Positions 1 through 12,009 of a stretch of DNA of 64,000 nucleotides are shown here, piece by piece. Each line of letters starts with the position of its first letter. Within the stretch, counting starts at the first letter, position 1. The stretch spans positions 5,456,001 to 5,520,000 of the forward strand of contig JAHLEZ010000002.1 in the NCBI GenBank assembly GCA_020726505.1, given 5' to 3'. The notes below the pieces were generated by a model. That model made no database searches and was not told where the DNA came from. It worked only from the letters and a program-made list of their open reading frames with translations. Both the position numbers and the translations under genes were made by a program. This DNA is from Leptodontidium sp. MPI-SDFR-AT-0119. Its lineage: Eukaryota; Ascomycota; Leotiomycetes; Helotiales; Leptodontidiaceae.

Positions 1-1581
1 CCTTATAGAAAGCTTTGTTATAATCAGACTTAGTCACATGGATTTTGTAGAAGTTACTAACAGGGTACTCCATTTAATAAGTTATTATAAATTATTTGTA
101 AAGGATGCGTGGAAGTGTCGTGGTCGCGATGGAAAAAGATCGCGTTTGGTAGAGATTTTGGTGAGGAGTTGACCTTCGGCTATCTGGCGTGCGATACTTG
201 CTTTCGTGCGACACTTGCTTTCACCGACTGTAAGCGACTGAGCGTCTACAAAAGGTGACCCGACTATTATCTTGATTCGTCCCTAGCGGCCTTCCATAGG
301 GTGGGTCGGATGACGGCAAGGCATCCACTAACTCGCTAAGGTGGAGGCGACGAAAACATCCCGTGCCTGCCGTCCCACCCCGCTTCTATTGACGATCAGG
401 ACCTGCTCCAGGTTCGAATGGTAGCGGGACAGTAACGGCTGGTAAGGCAAGAAACTGGTGCTCGTACAGTACTGGGACGGTGCAATGCTCCCCAGCCGCT
501 TCAATGTTGACTTGCCACAAACATAGAGAGCTGCTGTGTAAGAGTTAAAGGAGAAGACATCAAAGCAAGGGGACTTCTCAATATAAGCCAGTGGCAAAAT
601 AGAGCTAAAGTTGGTGTGGGTGGTTTCACTATGTGGGAAAAGCTAGACCAGCCGGCTGGTTCTCCCCAGACGATGCACAGCAGAGAAAATCTCCACACAG
701 GCTGCCGTGTCCTCAGAGGGTTAGCATCCGCTGAAGATGGTGACACCAGTGACAGCTTTCAATACCGCCATAGAGCTCATGCGCCCCTTCCTGCGGCACT
801 GGGATTCTCGAGTCATACTTTGTAATTCCATCTTTAGCAGACGCCATTTCCGAGAGGAACAAGACGGCTTGTGGTACTGGCGGTGGCTATGCATATGTGC
901 CTTTTCATGTTTTCGTAGTTCTTCGAGATGGAGAAGGTTGTACGGAGATCCTCGCCCGGTCCCAGCCCTCTGCATATCTAGCTCTATTTTAACGGCAAGG
1001 GTTTCGTCCTACCGCACGCCGATAGGCACTAATCCTTGCCTCCATGTGGTCGGCACGCCTGTCAAAGACGGAGCTAGCCCGTAGCGGCAGGTTAGTCGGT
1101 TTGAGAACGTCGCCATCGAAGTTGGGCCGCCCTGTTCCTGGAATTTGGATGCAACCCCACAAAACAACAAGGCATGAGATGGCGTTTCCAAACGTAGTTC
1201 TGGTGGAAATGAGTTGAGAAACCAAGGAAAGGAGCTGAATCTTGGTGAGGCTAGACGTAGAATGGTCTTTGGCCCCTTCTTTGAAGTTGGAAGTGTCGTC
1301 AAAATGCCACTTGGCTGTGATGCAGAAATCCCTCGTCTTACCGCGATGACTCCACAGCTGATTGGCATACTTTCTGATAACTCAGGGGGATAGGACTTCG
1401 ATCTAGTTATGCATTCCCCGCATTTTCTGAGACATCAGACTAAGGATGGTAGCTCCTACCGGGAAGAGCTTCTCGGGAACTCTATAATTGCCTGTCTCCT
1501 CAGACTTCTCACATAAATCCAGACCAGCGGCTTGTGGAAACTCTATTGTCATTCATATATCGTGCCTCAAAATTTATAACA
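1..1581. other. Upstream region, no gene recognised
   Basis: Balanced base composition, unlike the AT-rich transposon blocks further right. Several overlapping reading frames of 60 to 119 codons exist on both strands (for example minus 1009-1368), but none shows a family motif, a splice pattern or a biased composition that I can support. The last few hundred bases should hold the promoter and 5' leader of the membrane-protein gene that starts at 1582. I see no RNA gene here. Confidence 0.5.
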
Positions 1582-2973
1582 ATGGCAAGCACAGTCAGTG
1601 ACTTTAAATTGGCCTCCACTGCTGCGGGCTTCACACTTGGCTTCGGTTTCCTATGTGTTTGGAATGCCATCCAACAGACGAGAGCAGTCCGCTCACCGCT
1701 CCGCAGCGTCTACATATTCATGGTGTGGGGAGAAATCTTCGCAAACCTTTGCATTGGTATCATTGGATGGTTATTCCTTGATGGTTATTTTCGTCCAAGG
1801 TGGGCATCTCCTCATTGTTTGTTCCTATTCCCAGAGTCTGATTGCTCATCAAATGACAGCGTTCCAATATTGTTCACCATCCTATTTCTTTGGGTGTTTG
1901 AGGTTCAACTGCTTATGCAAATCATTATCAACCGAATAACTGTTGTCGTGGATGATCGCAAACTAGTTTCGAGACTGAAGGTGATTCCCACTGTCCTTCT
2001 AAGGTGCATATACTGACTCAAAGAAGTGGGGAACGGCCTTTGTAATGTAAATAGGCTCAAAAAGCATTGCGTCTTCCGTCTACTAACCTCTTCTCAAGTA
2101 CGATGGTCAATATCGCAGTGTTCGTCGTCTGGATTCCGGCGCATCTCGTTCCTCCCCCAATCCCTTTGTACGTTAACCAAGCCGCGCCCTATTTCTCACC
2201 TTTCACTAACAAAACAGCTTCGTGGAAATCAACAAGTACTGGGATAGGATTTCCAAAGTTCTGATTCTCATCGTTGACGCAGGACTGAACTACTACTTCC
2301 TCCGGACCGTCAAACAACGACTCGTCAAGTATTACGGACTAACAAAATATGCGCCGCTTGTCAGCTTCAATGCAAAGCTCATGGTCTTGTCAGTCTCAAT
2401 GGACGTAAGTGCCCTCTACCCGCAATGACCAACCTCGTCACCCTTTGTCCCGCACATGGCTGATGTACTGTATAAAAATAGCTGATGTTAATCTGCCTGA
2501 TGTCCCTCAAAAACCAACTCGTCTATATTCAGTTTCACCCCGTCGCCTATATGGTCAAACTCAACATCGAGATGTCGATGGCGAATCTCATCACTAAACT
2601 GGCACAAAACTCAATCGAAGCACGGAACAACGAATTCATGGTAGAATCGTCCTCGCACAACCACTCTCGTTTCCAGAATACCCATCAATCAAATGCCGCG
2701 ATTGGCATGCAGTCTGGCGTTAACGCGTCCGCAGTGAGTAAGAAAAGGAACGTTGGGGACGAGACACAGGATATCGACGCAATTAGGACGTTGAAGGAGG
2801 TCAAGGTGACGGTCGAGAATTTGAGGGCTCCCGGAGAAACGTCCTGGAGAAAGAGCGAGAGCGACAGCGGGGTGGAGGATGGGTTCGGGAGGAAGCAGGC
2901 GCGTAAGATTGGAAGTGAAGATGAGCTTCCTTTGGCACCAGTTCCGAAGAAGGGTGTCGAGTGGAAGAATTGA
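1582..2973 (+). CDS. Fungal multi-pass integral membrane protein, six exons
   Basis: Conceptual product of 368 aa from exons 1582-1799, 1860-1980, 2027-2046, 2099-2167, 2218-2404 and 2482-2973. All introns are GT-AG and 46-77 bp; intron 3 carries a perfect TACTAAC branch site at 2081-2087. Joining them gives one frame with no stop. It matches an uncharacterised ascomycete membrane-protein family: an N-terminal MASTVSDFKLAS, about seven hydrophobic segments (one around WNAI, then VWGEIFANLCIGIIGWLF, LWVFEVQLLMQIIIN, VNIAVFVVWIPAH, ILIVDAGLNYYF, and two more), then the segment YIQFHPVAYMVKLNIEMSMA and a polar tail of roughly 100 residues that should be cytosolic. I chose the ATG at 1582, not the in-frame one at 1534, because it starts the conserved MASTVSDF motif. 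The exon 3 start could be 2024 instead of 2027, adding one Lys. No function is known to me; it is not evidently PTH11. It appears intact, with a solo LTR 334 bp past its stop. Confidence 0.86.
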
Positions 2974-3307
2974 CTTGGAAAGCTAACTATGGGAGTGTTT
3001 TAAGTTTCATTGTCACGGTTTGAGTTTGGAGGTATTGTGTTGGTGAAACAGGTATGATTGGAAATAAATGGATACCCATTGTTGTTCTTAATATCTTTTG
3101 GATCTGTGTAATAGTACTATTGCTTCGATTCAGGATTAATGGAAAGTAGTTATAAAATACAAAGACTTTCCAATTCAAATGTGTCTCGCGTTTTACTAGA
3201 TCCTGAAACGATTAGTTATAGAAGTTTTGTCCGAAACGAAATATTTTATTATAGATAGGATAAGAAATGATTCATTAAAAGTCTTTTATTATTGCAATCA
3301 TAGTCTA
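2974..3307. other. 3' flank of the membrane-protein gene
   Basis: AT-leaning sequence between the stop codon at 2971-2973 and a solo LTR. It should hold the 3' UTR and polyadenylation region. No reading frame here is convincing. Its last five bases (GTCTA, 3303-3307) are the left copy of the solo LTR target duplication. Confidence 0.5.
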
Positions 3308-3600
3308 TGTTACGGCTGGCAAGAGGTTGATACGGCGAGTTGACTCTAGCTTTGTATTTGGGCCTAATGCTACGCTCAGAATCGAGAAGAAAAGACAAGG
3401 AGGAAAGGAGAGCTCTCTGTAAGAGGGAGCTCGAGTATAAATACATAAAGGATAAGGCCTAGCGTAGTCGAACGCCATTCACATTAACATGTCGCAGGCT
3501 TGCCACCTAGTCTTCCTAATCTAGCTTAGCGCCGTCGCATAGCCAGCGATGCTACGAGCCCGTGTCGGTTAGAATACGAGGCGCATCGGAGGTCGTAACA
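3308..3600 (-). mobile_element. Solo LTR of the TGTTACG Gypsy family
   Basis: A 293-bp LTR starts TGTTACGGCTGGC and ends GTCGTAACA, giving TG...CA inverted ends. It is flanked by a perfect 5-bp target duplication GTCTA (3303-3307 and 3601-3605), so it is a complete solo LTR left by LTR-LTR recombination. Compared with the other copies in the window (4496, 21895, 23672, 36851, 54842, 56630) it keeps more C and G and looks the least RIP-mutated. Strand is inferred from full copies, where the polypurine tract abuts the end reading CGTAACA on the plus strand, so the sense strand is minus. It lies just downstream of the membrane-protein gene. Confidence 0.92.
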
Positions 3601-4495
3601 GTCTATACAGATTATTTCCACATGGATTGTACACATACTTTTGACTTTAAATGTATCTTTTGCACCTGAAATAGCATTTGAGACTATAAATAACAAAGAT
3701 GTCGTACAGGCACAGGCTGATGCTCGGTTAGCTGTGCGCTACGCTAGATAGGGTTTCTACCACGTTATACCGCTTTTAGGAGAACAACGTGTTCCCCTAT
3801 TAAGTCTAGTTATATTGTTTACTATTTTTATTGTTATTTATAATTAGTCCTTGTCGCTTAACTTAAAGTACTTTTTTATAATAATTTTATAAGCACGGCG
3901 TAATAGGCGGTAATATTACTTAACTTTACTAATTAAATAATGTGCCTTAATAAGTACTAGTTTAAGGGTATTACTCACAGATTTAAGTTTACTCCAAAAC
4001 TCCTTAGAATTAAAATTAGTATTATAATCGTACACGACGAAATCTAGAGATCTAAGGTATATATTAATTTATATTAACTTAAATATATTAAAGGTGTCCT
4101 GAGCCGTAGCTAAACTAGGGGCTTTTTAGAATAGTTTCGCTGTATTAAAACTTATTACCTTATTTATTATATAAAGGGCATATCGTTTTTTAAATATTAT
4201 AATATTAACGTAAACTATATAATTAAAGTCGACGTCGTCTTATAACTTAAAGCGGAACTTGTGTAAAGTATTTATGTGTTTTTAGTAATACTTATATATT
4301 TCCTTAACCCTTAATATAACGTTCGAATTATACTTATAACTAACTGAGTCTAGTAAGTACTATAGGCGCCTTATTAAAGGGTGCCTAAAACGCTTATAAA
4401 GCCGACGTATTTCTAACTTAGTTAAGTAATATATATTTATTATTTTAGTTGAAGTGTCTAATAATTAATAATATTAATCTAAAGTAATTATAAAT
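3601..4495. other. AT-rich degenerate sequence, unassigned
   Basis: The first 100-200 bases still look like ordinary DNA. From about 3780 the sequence becomes very AT-rich, with the TA-dense texture of RIP-mutated repeats seen further right. No open frame, no LTR end and no recognisable motif were found. It is probably old repeat DNA or flanking DNA mutated by RIP spreading, but the family is not identifiable by eye. Confidence 0.4.
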
Positions 4496-5078
4496 TGTTA
4501 CGGCTGGCTAAAGGTTGATACGGCGAGTGTAAGGTGTTGAGTGTCACGGTAGGCAAAGCTTGTAGAATTGCGGTTCAGAAATGTATTCAGAACTAATCTC
4601 TGGCCTTTTAAGAAGTCCAGAGGTGAAGCGTATATATAGAGGGGGTGTCCCGTGCGGGGCACTAAAGCACCGGCGTGCGAGGACATACGCAGTCGTGATA
4701 TGTCCTACTACTACCAAGACAAATAGAGTTCATTACACCCCCGCATCAGCATCGGTCCTTAGGCTCCTTAGCTCAGAGGAAACAAGTGCGCGTATATATG
4801 ACAGCGAGTTGACTCAAGCTTTGTATTTAGACTTAAGGTTACGCTCAGAATCGAGAAGAAAAGACAAGGAGGAAAAGAGAGCTTTTTATAAGGGAGGGCT
4901 CGAGTATATATATATAAAGGACTCTCCTAATAGGGCCTAGTGTAGTCGAGTATTATTTACGTTAATATGTCGTAGGCTCGCCACTTAGTCTTCCTTATTA
5001 AGCTTAGCGCCGTCGTATAACTAGTAATACTACGAGCCTGTGTTAATTAAAATACGAGGCGTATTATAAGTCGTAATA
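4496..5078 (-). mobile_element. 3' LTR of Gypsy copy A (interrupted)
   Basis: Same LTR family as 3308-3600. It starts TGTTACGGCTGG, is broken after GGCGAG by a smaller solo LTR (4528-4803), resumes with TTGACTCAAGC and ends GTCGTAATA (a RIP-altered CGTAACA) at 5078. It is followed at once by a C-rich run, the reverse complement of a polypurine tract, so this is the 3' LTR of a minus-strand element. The internal part of copy A continues at 5079-5212 and, after Gypsy B, at 20253-21894. Confidence 0.85.
4528..4803. mobile_element. Second-family solo LTR nested inside an LTR
   Basis: A 276-bp insert has TGT...ACA ends (TGTAAGGTGTTGAG at the left, TATGACA at the right). It is flanked by a perfect 5-bp duplication GCGAG (4523-4527 and 4804-4808), and removing it with one duplication restores the host LTR. 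It is much less AT-rich than its host. No other copy is in the window, so the superfamily and sense strand are unknown; LTR-like ends with a 5-bp duplication fit Copia or Gypsy. The open frame crossing it (4581-4940) is fortuitous. Confidence 0.8.
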
Positions 5079-5212
5079 TTACTCCCCCCTCTTAAAAAAC
5101 TACGTTTACGTAGTTGTAACTATAATTGTGTCGTCCTCGAGGTCATTATAGTCGTCAATATTAGTGTTATAAGCCTTTAGCTACTTTAAGAGAGCTCTTA
5201 GTTGTGACGCTT
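5079..5212 (-). pseudogene. Gypsy copy A, left internal part (pol C-terminus)
   Basis: It begins with the polypurine-tract complement next to the 3' LTR. It then reads, on the minus strand, the end of the chromodomain-carrying integrase seen in copy D (equivalent segment 23973-24090). It is interrupted at 5213 by Gypsy B. The bases TTAGT at 5208-5212 are the left target duplication of that insertion. RIP has removed any open frame. Confidence 0.75.
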
Positions 5213-5451
5213 GCCCTAAAAAGACGGCAGTCACGTGTAACTGACGCCTCACATATCTACACAAGAGACATATGACGATACTAAGTATCAACTTAGAATC
5301 TACAACTATAGAGGAAAGAAAGTAAGGAAAGAAGAAGTCTATATACAAGAGGTCAATATACTTAACATTATAATAATCTCAGTACGTCCCGATTAGGCAA
5401 TACTAAGTAGAGCCAGTGGAAATAAGGCTCTAGGCTTAGCCAATCGTCATA
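5213..5451 (-). repeat. Gypsy B 3' LTR
   Basis: 239-bp LTR on the left side of Gypsy B. It pairs with 19999-20247 over its length; the visible substitution differences are mostly transitions, as RIP produces, and the copies also differ by about 10 bp in length. It is followed by the C-rich complement of the polypurine tract. Confidence 0.85.
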
Positions 5452-6342
5452 TTACCCCCCCCCTCCGGAAAAAGCTCGTCCTCGAGCGTTAGTCTATCTC
5501 CTTGTTATTATTAAAGTCGTCGTAGTTGTTAATACTATCTTCCTATACTTTGATTTATTTAAGTAACTTAGTAAGAGGTCCTACTTACTCAGGGTGACTA
5601 AGGTAGAAATCCCTGACTTTGTATAGAGCGTACTTAAGGTCAAAGGCATCGTATTAGTCTAAGTTAACGTCTTAATTAAGCCAAGTAACACAGTAAGACA
5701 AAGTCTTGCCCTTCTTACGACAAGTAAGCACTTCTTTTAGTTCCTACTTATCGTCGCCTATAATATTAATTAGTAGGGGGGAATCTTACACTTGGCCTAG
5801 TAAGGGGTCGTTAGGGTCTCGGCGTAACTTACTAGCCAGAAAGACGTTATAGACCTTTATACTCGCTAACAATTTTAGGCAGTACGAGTGTTCTACCTTC
5901 TCGAGTACTTTAAATAGTCCGTTAGTAGGTATATTTAACTTCTTAAATAAATAGAGTGTCTTAAAGTAACGTATATCGAGCTAAACTAAGTTGTCTTTAT
6001 TAAAGTCGACATCGCGGCAAGAGGCGTTATAAGACCTGGCTATCTTAGCTTAAGCCACAGTAAGGTTCGACCGAGTTATATCTTATACTTTCTTATAGCG
6101 TTAAGTATAATTAATGGCTTATTAAGTGTTTAACTTATTAACGGGGGTAACTAAGTCTAACAAGTCGATTTTCTAGTCCTAATCCGTGCGTAATACGTAT
6201 CTATAAACTACCTTAAATAGAGAGAGTCCCCCTAAGGAATCGTATAAGAGGGACATCTAGGCGTAGTCTATAATAGGGAAGTACTCTAACTAGTCGTCTT
6301 AGTAATACGCAACGAAAAGTCAGAGTCGTTTCTATAAGTATT

Positions 6343-6616
6343 TGTTGGGATAGCCTTAGCTGAGGGGCATTCTCTTACTCTGACAGCTTCCAAAGATAGT
6401 CGTCTCTCCTGGCCAAATAAAGCTTGGTTTTATACCTTGCCTCCTGGTTTCGTACGAGTAATGCTTATACGAGCTACGGGGTTTAGTACTTAATATATTT
6501 AAGGTAGCTTTCCCTTTCGTACAAAAGGGACACACAGAATATACTTAATTAAACTTCACTTGTTATATTCTTTGTCACCTTAATATCAGGTATCGAACCT
6601 TAGTTAAATACTAACA
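6343..6616 (+). repeat. Copia E 5' LTR
   Basis: 274 bp, starting TGTTGGGATAGCC. It has the same length as the right LTR, with only transition differences (for example CTGAG against CTAAG). Confidence 0.88.
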
Positions 6617-6663
6617 CTAATCAGTAGTTAAATAACCACAGAACAGTTAGGCAATACTTTTGT

Positions 6664-6805
6664 ACGACGACAATTAGAAAGACAGACCGGAGAGGCAAAC
6701 TAATCGGACCCTGCGTTGGCGACTAGTAGAAGAAGACGACAATCGGAAAGATAGACTGGAGAGGCAAACTAATCGGACCCTGCGTCAGCGACTAGTAGAA
6801 GAAGA
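6664..6805 (+). repeat. 71-bp direct tandem duplication in the Copia E leader
   Basis: Two adjacent copies of about 71 bp sit just inside the 5' LTR. Each contains GAGAGGCAAACTAATCGGAC and ends with GCGACTAGTAGAAGAAGACGA. They differ at a few positions, mostly transitions, consistent with RIP after duplication. The leader lies upstream of the gag region. Confidence 0.75.
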
Positions 6806-6899
6806 CGATTCGTACGATTTAAGGATTTACGGAACGTAAACACGACTTAATAATTTTCATTAACCTTTGTATGAAAAAGGACACGATAATTCTATTACT

Positions 6900-9800
6900 A
6901 GAGGTCACTTACCTATTAGATACGGAAGCATAAGGGGAACCTTTTGACCTTGTAAACGACGAGTATTAAACGCTTAAGCGAGTTAATAACTACATTACCT
7001 TGGCCCTCGTACGATACCGCTAAAAAGAGTTTTAGGACTACGGACTTTAGGAAGAATTCAAGGAAGGCTTTAAAAGATAGACGGAAAATACATTTGTTAT
7101 TAGATCCCGGGAAGCTATTAAAGATCTTTATATATACCTCTTTAATTACAGAGTATAAGTACGAGAGTAAAGGGGGTCTATCTCGTATGCTTAAACGTTA
7201 GCAGATGTTTTAGAAGAGGAGGAACTATATAAGTGGACAAATCAAAATCGAAGGACTTATGCTTAATGGAAATCCTAAGGGCAAGACAGAAACCGGCAAG
7301 GTACTTCGACTTCAACTATACAAAGCGAACTACTAGCGAGACACGCTCTTTTGGACAATTTCAGAGATTCTTTAATTATACGAACTTAAGAGGCAGAGGA
7401 CTTACTCTTAGAGCTAATTTAAACAACTCAGCGATAGCCTTAAACGTCTAGATAATATCTAAGTCCTTTACCTTATGTCGTTTTAAACGAGAACACGGTT
7501 AGTTTTAACCGGACTTTGTACGTAAATCTAGTAAGGTCTTTATTACTAGACAAAGGTTAAATAGCCAAACAACGCTACTTAGTGTACGAACGTTTTAGTC
7601 CTACGCCACATCCGGCCTTAGACAATAACTGTTTAAGTCAGGACTAAGCCTACGAAACCGTCGAATGACTACTGAGACAACATTCGTATAAAGATAATCC
7701 ACTGACCCTAAGAGCTCCTCCGCTAGAACCGACTGTATTATATAAGTCTCAGACAATTATCCCGAACTCACGGTTATTAACGGACCTAATAAAGGTTTAT
7801 AGTAATAAGAGTTAGAAGTACGGCGGAGAGTAATACGATATCTTAAATATTCGTCTCTAGGTCTTCTTCGACTATTGTACGAAGATCAGAATCTCAAGTG
7901 ACTAGTACTACTTAGTATTCTCGATTATACTAAAAGGACAAGTAGCGGATTTCTATTACGACAAGATTGTAAGACGTTTATACGATTTCCTTATAATAAT
8001 TCGTATGACTCGGAATCACTTTAAGACTGAGGAGAATCAGTAAAAGTACTTGTCTGAGTAAAGAGAGACTATATTAATCTCTACGATTGTAAAGAACCTA
8101 GAGAAGTCTTAGTTAGAATGCTTGAAAATTATGTTTAATTCTCTTTGTATAGCGTAACGCGGCTTATTAAGGGAATACTAGACAAAGTATAATCTCCGCG
8201 ATTAAGTGCTAAACGTATGTCGTGGAGTAGAAGAGTGTAGTCTAGTACTATATAAGCTTACACAGACATTTAAAGGGCTATGTGTAGACTTACAGTCTAT
8301 AATTGCTACAGCCGTACGAACGAGGGAGGTTGGCACTTACTTACAAAATCGTTCGTACGATTATAATCATAACTTAGTAAAGAGACAATTCTACGGGAAG
8401 GCACGACGATTTCCGGATCGCATAGTACTAAACTAGTTCTAGAAGAGGACTTTTCGTCTAAGGAACTCTTTTAATAATCGTATAAATAGGAAATGTATTG
8501 TTTGTAAGAAGGAAGGTTACTAGTTAATAGATTATTTAGAGGCAGAGTAGAAAGCCGCGTGGGCGAAAGTCAAGAATCACTTAATAACCGAGTTTAATAG
8601 ATTTAAGGAAGCAACCTAGGCTTTCTTAAGCTCGTACGAAGATTTCCTAAGGGAATTTAATTATACGATAATAAAAGAAGTGTTAGAGGATACAAAGGAA
8701 TAAAAGGACGAAGATGAGCTAGAAGGATTTTTTACGAAGTACGGGGAAGTCGACGGACGACAAATAATCTAAGTTTTAAACGACGAATCGACAAAACACG
8801 CCTTTTTGTAACGAGACTTAACGAAGTATTTATATAAAGGCGAGGTATTCGTTATTAGAGACAGATATTCGTCTGAAGTCTTTTAAGGGATTATACTAGA
8901 TAGCGGTACTGCCGGAATCTCTACCGCAGGAAAGCAATAAGTCTAAGTACTTTTAAAGCTTGACCCGTCGCTAGAAGTTAATCGTACGAGTAGCCAAACG
9001 CATACGATTCGATTTAGTAAAGGAGTAACAAAATCAAAGGGATTAATACTCGTACAAACACTTATTAAGCAAGTAAAGTTCTAAATTGTTCCGACAAATA
9101 CCTTGTTCTTGTTATGTATTTAAGATATAGACTCCCTTAGTATATAATTAAACAACCTTTAGAATATTATAATTTAAGGGGATAAGAGAATTCCGATCGT
9201 ACGAAAATGGGGACATTTATAAATAATAATTTATATAATAAAAGACACGTTTATATACTAGTACTTCACGGAAATAGAGCTTAGGCAACTTTATTAACAC
9301 TTTAAATATCCTTTAGTTAAAAAACTGTACCGCGTTCTTTAACGAGCAAGATACGAGGAAACAAACCTTCGTACGATTAAGAAGATCTTAAAGTTTTACA
9401 AATAGTGTTAGCTTTATATAAAGAACCTAGGTCGATTTAAATTCTCTTTAAAAGACGATATCGAATTCAATTTCTCTATAATCGTAGATATTTTATATCT
9501 TTTAAGAGTAGTAGTCCTTTAAGTAGTTAATAAGGCAACCGGCTTTAATGCCGCTCGATTCCTAAAGGATAATTTAGCGAAAACAACGTGGATTACGCTT
9601 CGTACGTGTTAGATCGATACTTACCTTAGACCCCCGGATTACTTTGTACACGATACCGGGACGAACTTCGTATTATTAGAATTTAGAGTAAATGCTCGTA
9701 TAATAAACGTCAATATAAAAGAAGTCCTAGTCGAGGCATATTAAAGTGTCGGGAAGGTTAAGCGGTATTACGCCCCTTTACGCCGATTGTACGAGATTAT

Positions 9801-12009
9801 CTAGGACGAAACGAGAAGCGAAAACCTAGTAAAAGAAGTAGTCTTTTAAATGGCCGTAAAAGCCGTAAATAATACGGCTAGTTTAAACGGACTAATTCTA
9901 ACACTTCTCGTTTTCGGAGTATATCTTAGACTTTTGTACAAAGACCTACTATCTACGGATATACTTACTAGAGCAAGGGCAGTTCAGATAATAATGACGG
10001 AATTACAAAAGATTTAAGCCGCACAAAAGATTAAAGATGCTTAAAGTATTAAGAACAGCCCTAATATTACCGAGACTGTATAACTTTTATTATAATCTTT
10101 AGTAAAAGTATAGCGGGAGAAAAAGGGATAAATAAGCCCGTTTTCGTTATTATTAGTCACGAGGAAAGAGTGTGTTATTTAATTGCCTTCGAGACCGACT
10201 TCCTTTCGTACGACAGTAGTTAAGCCGTTTTATATAAAAGAAATCGCTAAGGCCTTAGAAGACCGTGTACAATTAGACTAAGTGTCTCCTTTAGTACGGC
10301 TAGTTGTCTTGATTCTGTTTAAGATAAAGTAGGAACTCGAGAAGGGACTCGTACGATTACTAGAAGTTTTCCTGACTCGGAAAGAATAATACGACTTAGA
10401 CTTATCTCGTATAATACGAGTAGCAGGGAAGATCACTAGCCTTGGTCTTCTATTTAAAGAATCTCAACAAAAAGAGATTAATAACTTGATTACTCGAGGC
10501 GTATTTGAGTTCGTATAATACGACTTAAGGTAACATCGTAGACGGATCTTTAATTCCCGGCTTGTTAATAAAATCAAAGGGAAGACAATTAAAGCTCCGT
10601 ACGAGAAATCTAGACTCGTAATTTAAGCGTATAACGACGCGGGAAAGGAACAGATCTTTACTTAGTCTTCGACGATTTAACGGATTAGTTAGCGACTAAT
10701 TCTGGCACTTTATCCGTCACTTGTACGAAAAGGGTTATTAATCTTTATTTGGGATATTACTTAGGCGTATATCTAGTCGACAACTTTTTTAAATCGTACG
10801 ATCTATACGAGACTGCTAAAGCACATTGCTAGTAACTACTCGCCGGATATAATTATGCTCGTACGAAAGCTATTATATAGTATCCCGGAATTAAGAACAC
10901 ACTAGTAAGGGACGTACGACACATATTATAAGGTTAAGTTGTATATAGAAACGTCTTTGTACGATTTATGCCTTTTAATTACTTAACTAGGAATGCCGTT
11001 TGGAGTAGTTAGAATATAAACGGACGATATTCTAATCTTAGTTACTAACGAGTTCTAAGAGAAGGAGGAGAAAGAACTCGGGATTACCGGTTTCTCTATA
11101 AAACCGAAGGATTGTTTATCGTACGAATTACCCCTCGCGTTTAACGGATATATCGTACATAATCGAAAGGACTTCGTCTAAATCCTTTAGAAAGGGCAAG
11201 GCGAGAAGTTAGCTGAAGTTAACTTGAGAGTACCGGACCGTACGAACCAGTATTAGGAACAACGGGCTCGAGGGGCATATATCGCAACTTTATGCTAACC
11301 TAAAGCTTTGTACGACTTATTAATTGCGGCTTAATTCCAAGAACTAGAGGATATTGACGTAAAGAACTTAAATAAGCGTATTTAGTGGCAGATTTAAAAC
11401 ATTAGACGAAGATTAAACTATATTTCTTTGGACTTATATCGTACGAAGTTATTTGTTTTTGTCGACGGATCCTTTGTAAATAATAAGGACTTAAGTTCTT
11501 AGCTTAGATATGTAATAATTCTCGGCACGGAAGACGACGACCCCGATTTATACGATTAAGACTCGTTTTTTCTTTCTAGAAATCTATTTTATTAGAGTAA
11601 TACGAAGAGTAAACAAGTAACGCGAAGTGTCTTAGCTTCCGAGATTTACAGTATAGTTAACGGGGTTAACATAGTAATCGCGATAAAGAGTACGATTAAT
11701 ATTATCACGTCGCGGCTAGAAATACTAGCGATTCTAATTATTGTTTGTATAGACTCGTTCTTGTTATACGAATGCCTCGTGAAGCTCGGCACTACAAAAG
11801 AGAAGCGGCTAATGATCGATATTATAGCTTTACGTTAATCGTACGAACAATAAGAACTTACAGAAATCTGATAAATTAATAGTCAAGACAACCCGGCGGA
11901 TGCGATAACGAAGTCAAACCTAAACAAAAGCCTAGAAAAGCTAATTAATAATAATTAAATTGTCGTATGAGTAAAAGGATAAGTTAAGAGGGAAAAGAAA
12001 GTAAAGCTA
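6900..12009 (+). pseudogene. Copia E gag-pol polyprotein, RIP-inactivated
   Basis: Boundaries are approximate. Surviving open pieces lie at 7233-7451 and 8206-8436. After them come a zinc knuckle remnant (CIVCKKEGY, with the last ligands decayed), a protease motif ILDSGTAG, and integrase with HDTGTNFV. The reverse transcriptase is recognised by YEKSRLVI, DIT(stop)AYI(stop)STT and the catalytic block QTDDILIL. The RNase H region has LFVFVDGSF and ends DNPADAITKSN, a form typical of fungal Copia polyproteins. Stops replace both Gln (CAA to TAA) and Trp (for example two adjacent stops before GTYDTYY, where relatives have WW), so RIP hit both strands. Not functional. Confidence 0.82.

Noticed and set aside
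1009..1368. 119-codon minus-strand frame
   Set aside because: No family motif, no splice context, and competing frames of similar length on both strands.
4581..4940. 119-codon frame across a solo LTR and its host LTR
   Set aside because: It spans an insertion junction and two non-coding LTRs, so it is fortuitous.
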